Part shown: piece after piece, positions 1 to 7,123 of the stretch
How the letters are laid out: the number at the start of each line of letters is the position of its first letter
How positions within the stretch are numbered: the stretch's first letter is position 1
NCBI GenBank assembly: GCA_027295645.1
Contig: JAPUKM010000125.1
Coordinates: 1 to 14,653 of the forward strand
Length of the DNA stretch: 14,653 bases
DNA from: Chloroflexota bacterium
GTDB lineage: Bacteria; Chloroflexota; Dehalococcoidia; Lucifugimonadales; JAPUKM01
Direction: 5' to 3'
Notes under the pieces: model-generated
Told to the model about the DNA's origin: nothing
The model's input: the letters and a program-made list of their open reading frames with translations, nothing else
Database searches by the model: none
Program-made: the position numbers and the translations under genes

Positions 1-815
1 TTCTCCACCATGTCCACCCGGCCGATGCCGATGATGCCGCCGACCTGGTTCAGATAGCCGAACAGCGCCAGCGGCGACTCTTGCATCGTGCCGTCCTGCG
101 GGTTGGCCACCCGCACGGGGATGCCCCTGTCGAAGGCGATAGTAAGCTCCGTCTCCCGGTTGGGCGCTCGGCGCGGGGAGCGGGTCATCTGGAACATGCT
201 CTCCCGGGGCCGCCGCTGGGGGTCCTCCAGCTCCCCCGCCTCATAGCTGATGTGCATGAGGTTGGGGTCGCTGCTCCACGGCTTGCGCCGGGTCGCCTTG
301 ACCGGGATGCCATGGCGCTTGGCATAGCGCAGGAGGTCCGGGCGGCCCTGGAACCGGGCAAGGAACTCCGGGTCCCGCCACGGCGCAATGATCTCCACCT
401 CCGGCGCCAGGGCGTGGTAGGTGAACTCGAAGCGCACCTGGTCGTTGCCCTTGCCCGTCGAGCCGTGGGCCAGGGCGTCCGCCCCGTCCCGCAGGGCCAC
501 GTTGGCCTGGGCCTGCGCCGTGAGGGGGCGGGCCAGGGAGGTGCCCAGCAGGTAGGTGCCCTCGTAGACGGCGTTCGCCTGCACCGCCGGGAAGATGAAG
601 TCGGTGACAAACTCCTCCCGCAGGTCCTGGACGTACACCTTGGCGGCGCCGATCTCGTGGGCCCGGCGCTGCAATACCTCCATATCCTCCGCCTGCCCCA
701 GGTCGGCGGTGAAGGTGGCCACCTGGTGCCCCCGGCTCACAAGCCAGTGGAGGATCACCGCGGTGTCCAGCCCGCCGCTGTAGGCCAGGACGATCTTCTT
801 TGTTGGATCAGGCAT
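1..815 (-). CDS. argG: Argininosuccinate synthase, N-terminal 271 residues (3' end beyond window)
   Basis: ArgG joins citrulline and aspartate with ATP to make argininosuccinate, the penultimate step of arginine synthesis, in the cytoplasm. The reading frame is open from the ATG at 813-815 to the left edge of the window. The ATP-pyrophosphatase P-loop AYSGGLDT lies at residues 11-18. The family motif GTSLARPL and the second signature HGSTGKGNDQVRFEF follow, then a conserved region ending GIGRVDMVE at the edge. The family is about 400 residues, so roughly the last third is missing because of the window boundary, not a break in the gene. No strong Shine-Dalgarno sequence is visible, but homology begins right after the start. 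It follows argD after a 123-bp gap, unlike the tight packing upstream, so it may have its own promoter or be attenuated. The family assignment is secure. Confidence 0.96.
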   Translation of the reverse strand, partial: MPDPTKKIVLAYSGGLDTAVILHWLVSRGHQVATFTADLGQAEDMEVLQRRAHEIGAAKVYVQDLREEFVTDFIFPAVQANAVYEGTYLLGTSLARPLTAQAQANVALRDGADALAHGSTGKGNDQVRFEFTYHALAPEVEIIAPWRDPEFLARFQGRPDLLRYAKRHGIPVKATRRKPWSSDPNLMHISYEAGELEDPQRRPRESMFQMTRSPRRAPNRETELTIAFDRGIPVRVANPQDGTMQESPLALFGYLNQVGGIIGIGRVDMVE

Positions 816-837
816 GGTGAGGTCTCTAGTAACGTTC

Positions 838-858
838 GGTCGGAAAAATCCGCCGACC
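838..858 (-). other. Small hairpin in the argG leader
   Basis: GGTCGG (838-843) and CCGACC (853-858) form a 6-bp stem with a 9-nt loop that is T-rich on the minus strand. It lies about 23 nt upstream of the argG ATG. It could shape the argG leader RNA, but nothing ties it to a known riboswitch or arginine operator. Confidence 0.25.
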
Positions 859-859
859 A

Positions 860-865
860 ATTATC
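860..865 (-). promoter_or_regulatory. Possible -10 element for argG
   Basis: Read on the minus strand this is GATAAT, five of six matches to TATAAT, about 45 nt upstream of the argG ATG. I could not find a convincing -35 at 16-18 bp spacing, so an independent argG promoter is only a possibility. Confidence 0.22.
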
Positions 866-897
866 CCACAAAACGACTGCAATAGGTGTCACCCCGA

Positions 898-937
898 GTC
901 CCGGCCATCGGGACGAAGGGTCTGGGGTGGCCGGGAC
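898..937 (-). terminator. GC-rich hairpin just after argD
   Basis: GTCCCGGCCA (898-907) pairs perfectly with TGGCCGGGAC (928-937): a 10-bp stem with a 20-nt loop that starts one base after the argD stop codon. No T-run follows on the minus strand, so it does not look like a classical intrinsic terminator. It could be a weak terminator, an attenuator or a processing/stability element that lowers argG expression relative to the upstream genes. Confidence 0.4.
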
Positions 938-938
938 A

Positions 939-2123
939 TTACACCGCCTTCTGCAGCCCCCGCACCAGCCGCTCCACTCCCAGGTCGATCTCCTCCCTGC
1001 TCACGGTGAGCGGAGGGTACATGCGAATGGCGTTGGGCCGCACGGGGTTCAGCAACAGCCCCTCCTCGTTGCAGGCGGAGACCACCTTTGCCGAGACGTC
1101 GCTGCTAAACTCCACCGCCAGGAGAAGGCCCATGCCCCGCACGTCGACGATCGACGGATCGTGGGAGCGTAGCCCCTCAAGCTGCTGCTTCAGGTAGGCC
1201 CCGGACTCCGCGGCGCGAGCGGGGATGTCGTTGTCGACCATGTACTTGGTGGATGCGTAGGCCGCGGCACAGGCGAGCACATTACCCCCAAACGTAGAAC
1301 CGTGGTCGCCCGGCTCCAGCACGCAATACTGCTCCTTTGCCATGAACGCGCCTATGGGCACGCCGCCGCCGAGCGCCTTGGCCAGCGACATCACGTCCGG
1401 CTCAACGCCGAGCGCCTCGTACCCGAAGAGCGTGCCCAGACGCCCGAATCCGGTCTGTACCTCGTCGAAGATCAGCAGGAGCCCCTGCTCGTCGCACCAC
1501 TCCCGCACCGCCTTCAGGTAGCCCTCCGACGGCATGATCACCCCGGCCTCGCCCTGGACGGGCTCCAGCATGACCGCGCAGGTCCTGTCCGTGGTGGCCT
1601 TGCGGATCGCCTCCAGGTCGTTGTACTCCACGTTCACGAACCCCTCGGGCAGCGGCTTCCAGGTCTCCTGGTAGTGGGGCTGGCCCGTGGCGGCCACCAT
1701 GGCGAGGGTGCGGCCGTGGAACGAGTTGAGCGCCGTGATCACCTCGTACGCGCCGTTGCGGAACAGGCGGCCGTACTTCCGAGCCAGCTTCACCGCACCC
1801 TCGTTGGCCTCGGCGCCGCTGTTGCAGAAGAAGACGCGGTCCATGCAGCTCTGCTCCGCCAGGAGCTGCGCCAGCTGTAGCTGGGGAACGGTGTAGAACT
1901 GGTTGGAGGTCTGCAGCAGCGTCCCCGCCTGCTCCCGGATGGCGGCCACAATGGCCGGGTGGGAGTGGCCCAGGTTGTTCACCGCCCAGCCGGCGGTGAA
2001 GTCCAGGTACTCCTTCCCGTCCTCGTCCCAGACCTTCGTGCCCTGCCCACGGACGATCACCACGGGCTGGCGACGCACGGTCTGCATATAGTATTTGGCC
2101 TCTACCTCGCGCCATGTGCTCAC
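939..2123 (-). CDS. argD: Acetylornithine aminotransferase (class III PLP aminotransferase)
   Basis: ArgD transfers an amino group from glutamate to N-acetylglutamate semialdehyde, making N-acetylornithine, in the cytoplasm with pyridoxal phosphate. The 394-residue protein has the class III hallmarks: SGAEANE at 102-108 for phosphate binding, SFHGRT at 134-139, IFDEVQTGFGRLG with the cofactor aspartate at 220, and the Schiff-base lysine 249 in LAKALGGG. GSTFGGN follows at 276-281 and the substrate arginine region IRMYPPL at 366-372. The start is GTG at 2121-2123, overlapping the upstream stop codon as GTGA. An AGGAGA Shine-Dalgarno sequence at 2131-2136, 7 nt upstream inside the preceding gene, supports it. 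The arginine operon context favours acetylornithine over other class III substrates such as GABA, but ArgD enzymes often also accept succinyl-diaminopimelate semialdehyde. Confidence 0.93.
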   Translation of the reverse strand: MSTWREVEAKYYMQTVRRQPVVIVRGQGTKVWDEDGKEYLDFTAGWAVNNLGHSHPAIVAAIREQAGTLLQTSNQFYTVPQLQLAQLLAEQSCMDRVFFCNSGAEANEGAVKLARKYGRLFRNGAYEVITALNSFHGRTLAMVAATGQPHYQETWKPLPEGFVNVEYNDLEAIRKATTDRTCAVMLEPVQGEAGVIMPSEGYLKAVREWCDEQGLLLIFDEVQTGFGRLGTLFGYEALGVEPDVMSLAKALGGGVPIGAFMAKEQYCVLEPGDHGSTFGGNVLACAAAYASTKYMVDNDIPARAAESGAYLKQQLEGLRSHDPSIVDVRGMGLLLAVEFSSDVSAKVVSACNEEGLLLNPVRPNAIRMYPPLTVSREEIDLGVERLVRGLQKAV

Positions 2124-4876
2124 TGCTGCTTCTCCTCTTCAACCTGCTCCAGGAGATCACGGAGCGCCTCCTCCAGATTGGAGAATCCCTCCTGTACTCC
2201 GGCCAGCGCCTCCTGAATACGCCTGATCTCCTCCTCGATTGCGGTTGGCTCCTCTCCGGGCACCGGCGGACCGGCGGGCGGTTCGCCCACCAGCGCGGCG
2301 ATCGCCTCGTCAAGGGTGGACTCCATGACCACCTTCTTGGAGGAGGCCAGGATCACCTGTTTCAGCTCCGGAAACCGCACGTTGGCCGATTGAAGATACA
2401 GGGGCTCCACGTACAGGATAGACTTCTCGATCGGCACCACCAACAGATTACCCCGAATACACCTGGCCTCGCCACTGCACAGCAGCGCGAACTTCTGCTT
2501 TATCTCGAAGTCCTGGTTGATCCGCGCCTCCACCTGGCTGGGGCCATCGATCTGCGCTCCTCTGGGGAAGCTGAAGGCAACCATCTCCCCGTAGTTGGGC
2601 TGGTCCATGCGAGCGGCCAGCCAGGCCACCATCCGGGGCTTCTCCGCCGTCGGCCACGGCGTGAACGGCATGATGAGCACGAACTCCGCCCGCTCCTCGT
2701 CTGGGAGCTTCATGATGACGTAGTAGGGCACCACCGGCCGGGTGTCGCCGAAGAACTCTTCAAGCGGAATATCCCACTGGTCCGCCTTGTTGTAGAACTG
2801 GTTGGTGTCCTGCATGTGATACTGGAAGTACATCTCCGCCTGAACGGAGAAGAGGTCCTCCGGGTAGCGGAGGTGGGCCTGAAGAAACGGCGACATGGTA
2901 TCCAATGGCTTGAACAGGCCCGGGAAGATCTTCTGGTAGGTCAGGACCAGCGGATCATCCGGGTCGGCAATGTACATGTCCAGGGTGCCATGGTACGCGT
3001 CCACAACCACCTTCACGCTATTGCGCATGTAGTTGAAGGTGCCCTGGAACGGCGTCGAGTACGGATACTTGTCCGTGACGGTGTACGCGTCCTGTATCCA
3101 CAGCATGGTGCCGTCCTCCACCACCAGGTACGGGTCCCCGTCCAGCTCCAGGAACGGCGCTACGTGGCCTATCCGGTCCTGAATGGTGCGTCGGTACTGG
3201 ATGCGACTCTCCGATCTCAGCTGATTGCTGATCAGGATATTCAGGTCGGTGAACTCCCAGGCGTAGGCGATCCGGCGCATGAGGGAGCTGAGAGGAACGC
3301 CTCCCATACCACTGTAGTTCATGTAGATAGGCCTCCCCTCCTCCGGCTCATGGTCAAACTCTTCGGTGCTGGAGTTGACGACGACGAAGCTGAGGCTGCG
3401 CTCTCCGTAGTAGATCCTGGGCTGTGATACCTCTATGACTCCAACCGGGGGGATGTCCTGGGCGAAGAACTCGGGCCGACCCTCCTCCGTGAACTCGGTG
3501 ACCGGGCTGGCCGCCGCCCCAAAGCCATGGGTGTACTGAAGCCGCTGGTTCACCCAGCTCTGTGCCTCGTCCGGGAGGTTCTCCGGCTGGAGCTCACGCG
3601 CACCGATGAGCACCTGCCGCAACACACCGTCTATGAGATACCGGTCCACATCCACGTCCTGGAAGCTGTAGTAGAGCCGGAGGAACTGTATCTGATTGTA
3701 TGTATCTCTGAGGGGCCGGGGGTCCCACAGGCGTACGTTGCCCATCGTCTCCGGGTTCCTGTAGAGCACCTCAGCGGTCAGCTCTTCCGTCACCGGAAAG
3801 GACCGCTCGTCAATACGGTCCAGGCCGAAGGCCGCCCTGGTGGACGCGATGTTGCGCTCAATGTAGGGGCTCTCCCGCTTGAGCTCGTTGGGCTGTACCG
3901 TGAACCGCTGGATGGAGGCGGGGTAGAGGAATCCGACGAGCAGCGCAGACCCCACCCACAGTCCCACCGCTCCAATGGCCAGCCGTGTTCCCCGGGTGCC
4001 TCGAAGGGCCGGCAGTAGGGTGACCAGCAGCAGGAGCCCGCTGGCCACGGCTATGACCGTGAGCACCAGCAGGGCGGGCAGGCGGGCATGCACATCGGTA
4101 TAGGATGCGCCGAAGGCGGCTCCCCCGGAGGCGAAGAGCAGATCATACCGGTCCAGGAAATGGTTGGCCGCCAGAGCAAAGAGGACCAGAGCACCCAGGA
4201 CGGTCAGATGGCCCTTGACCTGTGGGGTCAGAGTAAAAGGAGCGCCCCGCAGCCCGTAGTAGACCAGGTACAGCGTCGCCGTTGCCACCAGCAGGGCCAC
4301 CAGCGCCGCCAGCAGCCATCCCTGTACTAGAGTGAGCACGGGCAGAGTGAACACATAGAAGGAGGCGTCCTTGCCGAAGACCGGCTCCTCGACTCCGAAA
4401 GAGGTGGAGTCCAGGAGCTGGAGGACGGTCTCCCATCGTCCGGCAAGTACGCTGCCGAAGACAACGCACAGAGCCACCGCCGTCAGGATAGCCCCGATGA
4501 GAGTCAGCCGATTCAGCCAGTACAGGGTCTCCGGCGGCACCGGCAGAACCGACTCCCCCCTGGAGAAGCGGCGGGCCAGCACCATGTTCACCGTAACGGC
4601 CACCGCAAAGAGCGCCGCCCCCGCCGCGAACAGCCAGACACGGGTCCACAGTATCTTGGTAAACACACTGAGATACCCCAGACGGTCAAACCAGAGCCAA
4701 TCGGTGTAGATGCCCCGGAGCACCGCAAGCGCAACCACAAGCCCAATGAGGCCGGCGATGACAAGAGTCCATGTGATGACGGTGCCCGTCACCGGCGGGA
4801 GCACCAGGACTCTCTCGGGCGCGTCAACGGAAGGAAAGTCACCGTTGTCGCCGCTGCCTCCGATGTCGAACCTCAT
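2120..4876 (-). CDS. UPF0182 family integral membrane protein
   Basis: This 918-residue protein belongs to the uncharacterised UPF0182 family; its biochemical role is unknown. About seven transmembrane helices occupy the N-terminal third (near 32-54, 77-100, 122-145, 177-207, 221-240, 266-290 and 298-319). A large, probably extracytoplasmic, soluble domain follows. Family-type motifs include YTDWLWFDRLGY near 57-68, a PVFGKDASFYVF segment at 165-176, a YTDVHARLP segment at 259-267, the PNELKRESPYIERNI stretch after the last helix, and DVDVDRYLIDG further on. The last roughly 50 residues are Pro/Glu-rich and then form a predicted coiled coil rich in Glu and Leu, ending VEEEKQQ. The gene overlaps argB by ATGA at its 5' end and argD by GTGA at its 3' end, so it is almost certainly translated from the arginine operon message. 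Family length (about 900-1000) matches, and no frame break is seen. Confidence 0.88.
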   Translation of the reverse strand: MRFDIGGSGDNGDFPSVDAPERVLVLPPVTGTVITWTLVIAGLIGLVVALAVLRGIYTDWLWFDRLGYLSVFTKILWTRVWLFAAGAALFAVAVTVNMVLARRFSRGESVLPVPPETLYWLNRLTLIGAILTAVALCVVFGSVLAGRWETVLQLLDSTSFGVEEPVFGKDASFYVFTLPVLTLVQGWLLAALVALLVATATLYLVYYGLRGAPFTLTPQVKGHLTVLGALVLFALAANHFLDRYDLLFASGGAAFGASYTDVHARLPALLVLTVIAVASGLLLLVTLLPALRGTRGTRLAIGAVGLWVGSALLVGFLYPASIQRFTVQPNELKRESPYIERNIASTRAAFGLDRIDERSFPVTEELTAEVLYRNPETMGNVRLWDPRPLRDTYNQIQFLRLYYSFQDVDVDRYLIDGVLRQVLIGARELQPENLPDEAQSWVNQRLQYTHGFGAAASPVTEFTEEGRPEFFAQDIPPVGVIEVSQPRIYYGERSLSFVVVNSSTEEFDHEPEEGRPIYMNYSGMGGVPLSSLMRRIAYAWEFTDLNILISNQLRSESRIQYRRTIQDRIGHVAPFLELDGDPYLVVEDGTMLWIQDAYTVTDKYPYSTPFQGTFNYMRNSVKVVVDAYHGTLDMYIADPDDPLVLTYQKIFPGLFKPLDTMSPFLQAHLRYPEDLFSVQAEMYFQYHMQDTNQFYNKADQWDIPLEEFFGDTRPVVPYYVIMKLPDEERAEFVLIMPFTPWPTAEKPRMVAWLAARMDQPNYGEMVAFSFPRGAQIDGPSQVEARINQDFEIKQKFALLCSGEARCIRGNLLVVPIEKSILYVEPLYLQSANVRFPELKQVILASSKKVVMESTLDEAIAALVGEPPAGPPVPGEEPTAIEEEIRRIQEALAGVQEGFSNLEEALRDLLEQVEEEKQQ

Positions 4877-5709
4877 CGCTTCCGCTGCTCCCGCTCGAGC
4901 CGCGTCCCGTCTTCGCCCTCCTCCATGGCGTTGAGGAGGGCGCCCTGGGTCCGCCCATCAACAATATGGGCAACGGAGACCCGCTCCAACGCCTGGACGC
5001 ACGCCTGCAGCTTGGGAATCATCCCATCCGAGGCTACGCCCGATGCCAGGAGAGCGCGGGCGTCACGGACAGTGAGCCGAGAGATAAGCCGCCGCGAGGA
5101 GTCGAGCACCCCCTCCACGTCGGTCAGGAAGATCAGCCTGTCCGCATCCAGCGCCCACGCCAGATGTCCTGCTGCGGTGTCTCCATTGATGTTCAGCATT
5201 CCCGAAGAGTCATCGGAAACGCCCGCGTGATCCATACCCACCGGGGCTATCAGAGGGATGTAGCCCGCCTCCATCAGCTCCACTACAGGCTCCGGGTTCA
5301 CCCGGACTATCTCCCCCACATAACCCAACTCCGGGTCGGCTACACGGGCCTCAAGCATGGCCCCGTCCACACCGCTTAGTCCCACCGCCCTGCCTCCCAG
5401 GGCATTGATGGCCGTTACCAGCTGCTTGTTCACCAGGCCGGTCAGCACGGACACCGCAATCTGAAGGCTTGCGGCGTCCGTGACACGGAGGCCGCGGATA
5501 AAGCGGGGCATGATCCCCTGGCGCCGCATCCACTCGCTGATAGTGGCGCCGCCGCCGTGGACCACCACCGGCAGGTCACCCCGGCGCTGGAGGGCCACCA
5601 GGTCCTCCAGGGTCGTGTCCAGGTGCCCCAGGGTGCTCCCGCCGATCTTGATAACCGTGGGTCTCTTTTTTTCGGCCACTGGGGAGAGCTCTGGCCCATC
5701 CGGTCGCAT
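4873..5709 (-). CDS. argB: Acetylglutamate kinase
   Basis: ArgB phosphorylates the gamma-carboxylate of N-acetylglutamate with ATP, the second step toward ornithine, in the cytoplasm. The 278-residue protein has the amino-acid-kinase fold signatures: phosphate-binding lysine 21 in KIGGS, HGGG at 51-54, the substrate arginine in GLRVTD at 73-78, LNINGDTAAG with catalytic Asp177 (families usually have NINAD), TDVEGV at 196-201, and Lys233 in MIPKL. About 18 polar, Pro-rich residues precede the first strand. The C-terminal EGEDGTRL loosely resembles the end of arginine-sensitive, hexameric enzymes, so feedback inhibition is possible but unproven. The ATG at 5707-5709 lies 7 nt after the argJ stop with only a weak AGGT ribosome-binding site, suggesting translational coupling to argJ. 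A LysZ-type role in lysine synthesis is a less likely alternative given argJ and argG nearby. Confidence 0.93.
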   Translation of the reverse strand: MRPDGPELSPVAEKKRPTVIKIGGSTLGHLDTTLEDLVALQRRGDLPVVVHGGGATISEWMRRQGIMPRFIRGLRVTDAASLQIAVSVLTGLVNKQLVTAINALGGRAVGLSGVDGAMLEARVADPELGYVGEIVRVNPEPVVELMEAGYIPLIAPVGMDHAGVSDDSSGMLNINGDTAAGHLAWALDADRLIFLTDVEGVLDSSRRLISRLTVRDARALLASGVASDGMIPKLQACVQALERVSVAHIVDGRTQGALLNAMEEGEDGTRLEREQRKR

Positions 5710-5716
5710 GGCGGAC

Positions 5717-6934
5717 CTAGGTAGTGTAGGCGCTGTTGATGGTCACGTACCCCTCGCTGAGGTCGCAGCCCCAGGCGGTGGCCGCTCCCTTGCCGAGGTT
5801 CAGGTGTATCCGGAACGACACCTCGGGGCTCTTCATCAACAGAACAACACTGTCCTTGAAAAAGGGGACGGGCAACCCATCCTCCATAATGCACACATCG
5901 CTGACATAGAGAGCAAGCTTGTCCTCCTCCACTGCGGCCCCGCTGCGGCCCAGCGCGGCAATGATCCGGCCCCAGTTGGGATCGCTGCCGTAGACCGCCG
6001 TCTTCACCAGGCTGGAGCTGGCGACGGTGCGTGCGGCCATCCTGGCCTCCTCATCGCTCAACGCACCCTGAATAATCACCTCGAACAGCTTGCTGGCCCC
6101 CTCCCCGTCCCGTACCACCTCTTTCGCCAGGTGCTCACTCAGCTGTGTGAGCGCCTCCTGAAACAGGGAAGACTCCTCCGACCCCTCGTCTATGACCGCT
6201 CCCCCAGCAGCGCCGTTGGCCAGCAGCAACACGGTATCGTTGGTGCTGCTGTCTCCGTCTATGGTGATCATGTTGAAGGAGCGGTCCGCCGACTCCTTGA
6301 CCGCCTTCTGAAGGAATGCCGCCTCCACCGGGGCATCCGTGCCCAGGAAGGCAAGCATCGTGGCCATATTGGGATGGATCATACCAGACCCCTTGACAAC
6401 CCCTCCAATGGTCACCGTGCGGCCACCATGCTCGTAGGCCACCGCCGCCTCCTTGGGGTGGGTATCCGTGGTCATGATGGCGCGCGCGAAGGCGTTACCC
6501 CCCGACTCCGCAAGCTCGATCTTGGGGACCGCGGCCCGGATCAGCGCCATCGGCAGCTCCACACCGATGATGCCGGTGCTGAGCACGGCCATCTCCTCGG
6601 ACAGCAGCCCCAGACTCTTCGCCGCCAGGTCGCCCATCTCCAGGGCGTCCTTGTGGCCGTGTTCGCCCACCAGAACGTTGGCGATGCCGCTGTTGACCAC
6701 CGCCGCGCGCACGGATCCCCGCTGGACCCGCTCTCTGGAAAGAACTACCGAGGGAGACTGTATCCGGTTGGTGGTGAAGACGGCGGCGCATGTGCACGGA
6801 GAGGTGGAGTAGAGAAGCCCCATGTCCAGCTTGTCCTGGGCATAGGTCTTGATGCCGGCAAAGGTCGCTCCCGCCTGAAAACCTGCGGGAGTGGTGACCG
6901 TGCCGCCGGGGATGAACTGGACCTTCCGACTCAT
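5717..6934 (-). CDS. argJ: Ornithine acetyltransferase / N-acetylglutamate synthase
   Basis: ArgJ moves the acetyl group from N-acetylornithine to glutamate, recycling acetyl in the cyclic arginine pathway; some versions also use acetyl-CoA. The precursor of 405 residues cleaves itself into alpha and beta chains before a nucleophilic threonine. Here the site is MIHPNMATMLAF, with cleavage expected between Ala191 and Thr192. The oxyanion-hole motif STGIIG is at 119-124 and the C-terminus ends INSAYTT as in the family. A usual NSGNANA-type motif reads NSGIANVLVG at 81-90, so one Asn is replaced by Ile. It is the first gene of the operon. A GAAGGGA Shine-Dalgarno sequence at 6943-6949 lies 9 nt before the ATG, with a promoter just upstream. 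The sequence cannot show whether it is mono- or bifunctional. Confidence 0.94.
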   Translation of the reverse strand: MSRKVQFIPGGTVTTPAGFQAGATFAGIKTYAQDKLDMGLLYSTSPCTCAAVFTTNRIQSPSVVLSRERVQRGSVRAAVVNSGIANVLVGEHGHKDALEMGDLAAKSLGLLSEEMAVLSTGIIGVELPMALIRAAVPKIELAESGGNAFARAIMTTDTHPKEAAVAYEHGGRTVTIGGVVKGSGMIHPNMATMLAFLGTDAPVEAAFLQKAVKESADRSFNMITIDGDSSTNDTVLLLANGAAGGAVIDEGSEESSLFQEALTQLSEHLAKEVVRDGEGASKLFEVIIQGALSDEEARMAARTVASSSLVKTAVYGSDPNWGRIIAALGRSGAAVEEDKLALYVSDVCIMEDGLPVPFFKDSVVLLMKSPEVSFRIHLNLGKGAATAWGCDLSEGYVTINSAYTT

Positions 6935-6961
6935 ACGTTAAATCCCTTCGCCAGGGGGTGC

Positions 6962-6990
6962 AGTATACCATAGCGACATAGGAGCGGAAA
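6962..6990 (-). promoter_or_regulatory. Promoter of the argJ-argB-UPF0182-argD operon
   Basis: On the minus strand an extended -10, TGGTATACT, has its hexamer TATACT at 6962-6967. The -35 region at 17-bp spacing (6985-6990, TTTCCG) is a poor match, as is usual when the TGn extension is present. Transcription would start near 6955, leaving a short leader of about 20 nt. No ArgR-like palindrome was evident around it. Confidence 0.6.
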
Positions 6991-7042
6991 GAAGTGAGAC
7001 GCCTACGGCTCATCCCATAGTGCTCATACGGTAGGGTGCAGG

Positions 7043-7071
7043 TTGCAAATCGGATGTTCTGGCGGTAAAAT
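7043..7071 (+). promoter_or_regulatory. Promoter of the lipoprotein gene
   Basis: TTGCAA (7043-7048), a 17-bp spacer and TAAAAT (7066-7071) give 4/6 and 5/6 matches to the sigma-70-type consensus. The predicted start is near 7078, leaving a leader of about 45 nt. It is back-to-back with the argJ promoter in the 189-bp divergent region 6935-7123, in which I see no other gene. Confidence 0.6.
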
Positions 7072-7123
7072 CCTTTTAGTCATGTATGTCTCCTGAACGG
7101 CATCTTCTACCTAAGGTAGAGCA

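Noticed and set aside
2114..3427. Long plus-strand open frame opposite UPF0182 (437 codons), with similar shadows at 5480-6973 and 81-1172.
   Set aside because: All are antisense to genes with clear family motifs, have His/Arg/Leu-rich low-information translations and lack convincing ribosome-binding sites.
6995..7040. Direct repeat GCTCAT (7008-7013 and 7022-7027) and imperfect CCTACG/CGGTAGG dyad in the divergent region as an ArgR operator.
   Set aside because: Short and imperfect, does not resemble an ARG box and is upstream of the predicted argJ -35; chance is a sufficient explanation.
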